From positions 1-16,561 of the forward strand of contig CADFRV010000021.1 of NCBI GenBank assembly GCA_902836725.1: a stretch of 16,561 nucleotides of DNA, written 5' to 3'. A program made the translations under genes and the position numbers. The notes under the pieces were generated by a model. That model ran no database searches. It saw nothing but the letters and a program-made list of their open reading frames with translations, and had not been told where the DNA came from. This stretch comes from Muribaculaceae bacterium (GTDB lineage Bacteria; Bacteroidota; Bacteroidia; Bacteroidales; Muribaculaceae). Shown piece after piece: positions 15,401 to 16,561 of the stretch. Each line of letters starts with the position of its first letter. Position 1 is the first letter of the stretch.

Positions 15401-16561
15401 GCCTACCGTCACAGCGGCGCGTCCGTTGGCATCAGCCTCAATGTCGCCGCCGGCAGGTGTCCAGAGCAGTTCATCGGCGGCACAGACTGCATCACTTGGG
15501 CGCCATACCGTCACACGGGCTATGCCGGTCGGATCTGAAAGGGAGCGGTCCACAGTCTCGAATATGATCCCGTACTGTCCCGAGGGGAGCGACGTCAGCA
15601 CCTCGCTGAAATTACCGGGCATCATCGTGCCCTCTTTTACCACTTCGGGATAAACATACCGGTCATCCTTCATCTCCATACGGCTTACCTTGTAGCGCAA
15701 CTCACCCTGCTGAGGTTTGTCGTCGAAGTCGTAAAGACCGACTTTTACCTCCTTACGGGAATCCGCATTATATTCTCCGGGAATTGAAGCCTTGATATAA
15801 TCGGGTTTGCCCATGTTGAAACCGGTGGACGCGGTGCGTGTCTCCCCGTCGGGAGATGTGACAGCGATATCCACTGTGAAAAATCCGTCGGGACACGGTG
15901 ATGAGGCTATGGCCTGCGATGGTATCACTACCTTGAAAGCTCCCTTCGGGTCGGTGACAGCCTCACCCTCGTAAAAGACAGGAGATACCGAGGCGAACCA
16001 CCAGGCTCCGGTGCGCACCTTCACCTGCGCTTTCACTGCGGCACCCTCCACCGGGAAACCGGCGAATGTCATGGCGTTACCCTCTATTACAGCATCGTCT
16101 GCAACAGTCGCGGGACGCTTCACTGAAGTCACCTTCGTCTCAAACGTAGGCAACTTGTAATCGCTTACCATAAACGAGCATCCGCCGATTATGTCCTGGT
16201 CGGCGAACTCCAGGGAGAAATTACCGGTAAGACCCTCCTCGGGGAGATCGAACGAGCCCTGCGCGCGCCCCCAGGCATCGGTGGTCATGGCATTTGTGGC
16301 AACCTCCTGGTAGTTGGCGTCGCGTAAGCGGATAGTGAAATTGCGCGACGGTGACACGGCACGCGAATCCTTGTCAAGCTCATATAGCACAACTGCATAT
16401 TCCATCCTGTCGCCGGGGCGATATAGACCCAGTGAGGTAACCACAGCACCATAGATCTGACCCCTATTCTGTTCCCTGTCGTTCTGGTATATGCTTACGG
16501 CCTGGGAATATCTGTCATCGCCCAATGTCGCATATACAGAACCTGATTTATCGACATCAAG
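12407..16561 (-). CDS. Alpha-2-macroglobulin family protein (5' end outside window)
   Basis: Bacterial alpha-2-macroglobulins are large envelope proteins thought to trap proteases. The frame is open from the window edge, so the N-terminus is missing; 1384 residues are visible, and relatives are near 1800-2000. Numbered from the edge, a macroglobulin domain with LYRPGD is at 46-51. A bait-region-like domain with acidic linker follows at about 573-640. The conserved LAFFRPILVTDASG region with NAPRFLRCGD starts near 650, a helical toroid spans about 830-1190, and the C-terminal domain ends in EVTIK. The thioester site should lie near 860-874, after NPAWEVVSALPGLRKGD. There the usual CxEQ is replaced by residues FTSSVSAAGELYSAA, so no thioester can form. 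It heads a block with the GHL10 hydrolase and ribD. Confidence 0.93.
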   Translation of the reverse strand, partial: LDVDKSGSVYATLGDDRYSQAVSIYQNDREQNRGQIYGAVVTSLGLYRPGDRMEYAVVLYELDKDSRAVSPSRNFTIRLRDANYQEVATNAMTTDAWGRAQGSFDLPEEGLTGNFSLEFADQDIIGGCSFMVSDYKLPTFETKVTSVKRPATVADDAVIEGNAMTFAGFPVEGAAVKAQVKVRTGAWWFASVSPVFYEGEAVTDPKGAFKVVIPSQAIASSPCPDGFFTVDIAVTSPDGETRTASTGFNMGKPDYIKASIPGEYNADSRKEVKVGLYDFDDKPQQGELRYKVSRMEMKDDRYVYPEVVKEGTMMPGNFSEVLTSLPSGQYGIIFETVDRSLSDPTGIARVTVWRPSDAVCAADELLWTPAGGDIEADANGRAAVTVGSNAPGSHMFVLVSDENGHIVSSEWIELKGMQTVGVQLPHGAQSVTVNMSVIHDCKIETEAVRVVSSASKRKITLHTTTFRDKVTPGDRETVTLRVEGFDGALPESAVMLDMSNKAIDVIQENPFGFTANSWRGLAPGLTYPHFYSNWMQVSAKWINYDAVDYSEPEFQLYGRRFGASPRLYMKSTSRRIAANMALGGADVAEEAEYDDLVSVEEHKMAVTGAAPQMMAADAGGSDMVLAEETVESGESRAETDDTAYRPAEVPLAFFRPILVTDASGNLEITYTVPDANTTWVLRSLAYNRELLTAMDKVEIVASKPVMVSTNAPRFLRCGDKVRLLASVMNATDSTLHVHTVSELLGVSDNRLVAISENSDTLSGMGRSVASIEFEVPENLQGVILRVRSTAGKFTDGEQTFIPILPSEQNVVESTPFYIAPGNNHFTMPLPEITRGRAFLRFTGNPAWEVVSALPGLRKGDFTSSVSAAGELYSAAVADGLMKQFPEIARTIRRWADNPSDSVLVSMLEKNSQLKDMLLNSTPWVSDALDDTERMQRLVLLLDSRNTSKAADNAIAQLRKTFVKGEGWCWTTQYPKYSEWCTLQILDILGGLNRMRWLPDDRELKEMIEEAVKYVDRTTAAEFARYPKSDFTMYCYMRLKYPDIKQSSAAAGVTAAQVRRIISSWKDHPVATKAVDALILNANSYAATARQILESLTELATYTPERGMWWAQFDNRYSMWSMNKVGLTGIVLDAYASVAPKSPEVDRIRQWLVLNKADNSWGNTIMTAQVVSSLLLSGTEWTVNPAATAVRVNGTLLQPKEEYATGSFTEAITPLLSEPGELVIDRQGNYPSFGGLLTMRVVPMDEVKAAGTNELSVEKYMSVYDGTSWVPSREFKVGDRVKVTLTIIADKDMSYVVVNDKRAAGLEPKEQLPTPVYSDGLCFYRENRDSHTNLFIDFLPKGTYMLEYELFASQAGVFSSGVAQIQSQYNPLNVAHSAGAEVTIK

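Noticed and set aside
15015..15653. A 212-codon plus-strand frame rich in Ser and Thr
   Set aside because: It is antisense to the alpha-2-macroglobulin gene, with no signal, domain or promoter.

Overview
This 16.6-kb window looks like core chromosome from a member of the order Bacteroidales. The family could be Muribaculaceae, but that part is a guess from overall character. The evidence is threefold. The bamA gene is preceded by uppS and a DUF6089 barrel gene and followed by two tandem ompH/skp genes. NuoC appears to run into NuoD. Two promoters show the Bacteroidota -7 element TAnnTTTG. All recognisable genes lie on the minus strand, so transcription runs from high to low coordinates. I see no tRNA, rRNA, CRISPR array, insertion sequence or phage gene.

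In transcription order, the first block (16561 to 9581) holds the C-terminal three quarters of an alpha-2-macroglobulin-family protein cut by the window edge. It is followed 19 bp later by a secreted GHL10 glycoside hydrolase related to E. coli DigH. Riboflavin gene ribD overlaps the hydrolase by ATGA. A 242-bp non-coding gap follows and carries a well-matched promoter.

The second block (9338 to 2418) is an envelope-biogenesis cluster: a DUF6242 lipoprotein, a DUF6089 (PorG-like) outer-membrane barrel, uppS (undecaprenyl diphosphate synthase), bamA (outer-membrane protein insertase) and two Skp/OmpH chaperones. A strong hairpin with a short U tract ends it at about 2361. UppS makes the lipid carrier for wall and surface glycans. 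Skp and BamA deliver and insert outer-membrane barrels.

The third block (2318 to 1) starts with a 150-residue protein that looks like the first half of a short-chain dehydrogenase from which every cofactor-binding motif has been lost. After it comes the start of the complex I operon: a TATCTTTG promoter with flanking dyads, a hairpin in the leader, then nuoA, nuoB and an edge-truncated nuoCD.

Most of the window is ordinary housekeeping DNA. I found no obvious new multi-gene system. The points most worth following are the cofactor-less SDR remnant, the alpha-2-macroglobulin protein with no thioester motif, the Tyr-Gly loop in BamA, the structured nuo leader, and the CxxCH tail on the DUF6089 barrel.
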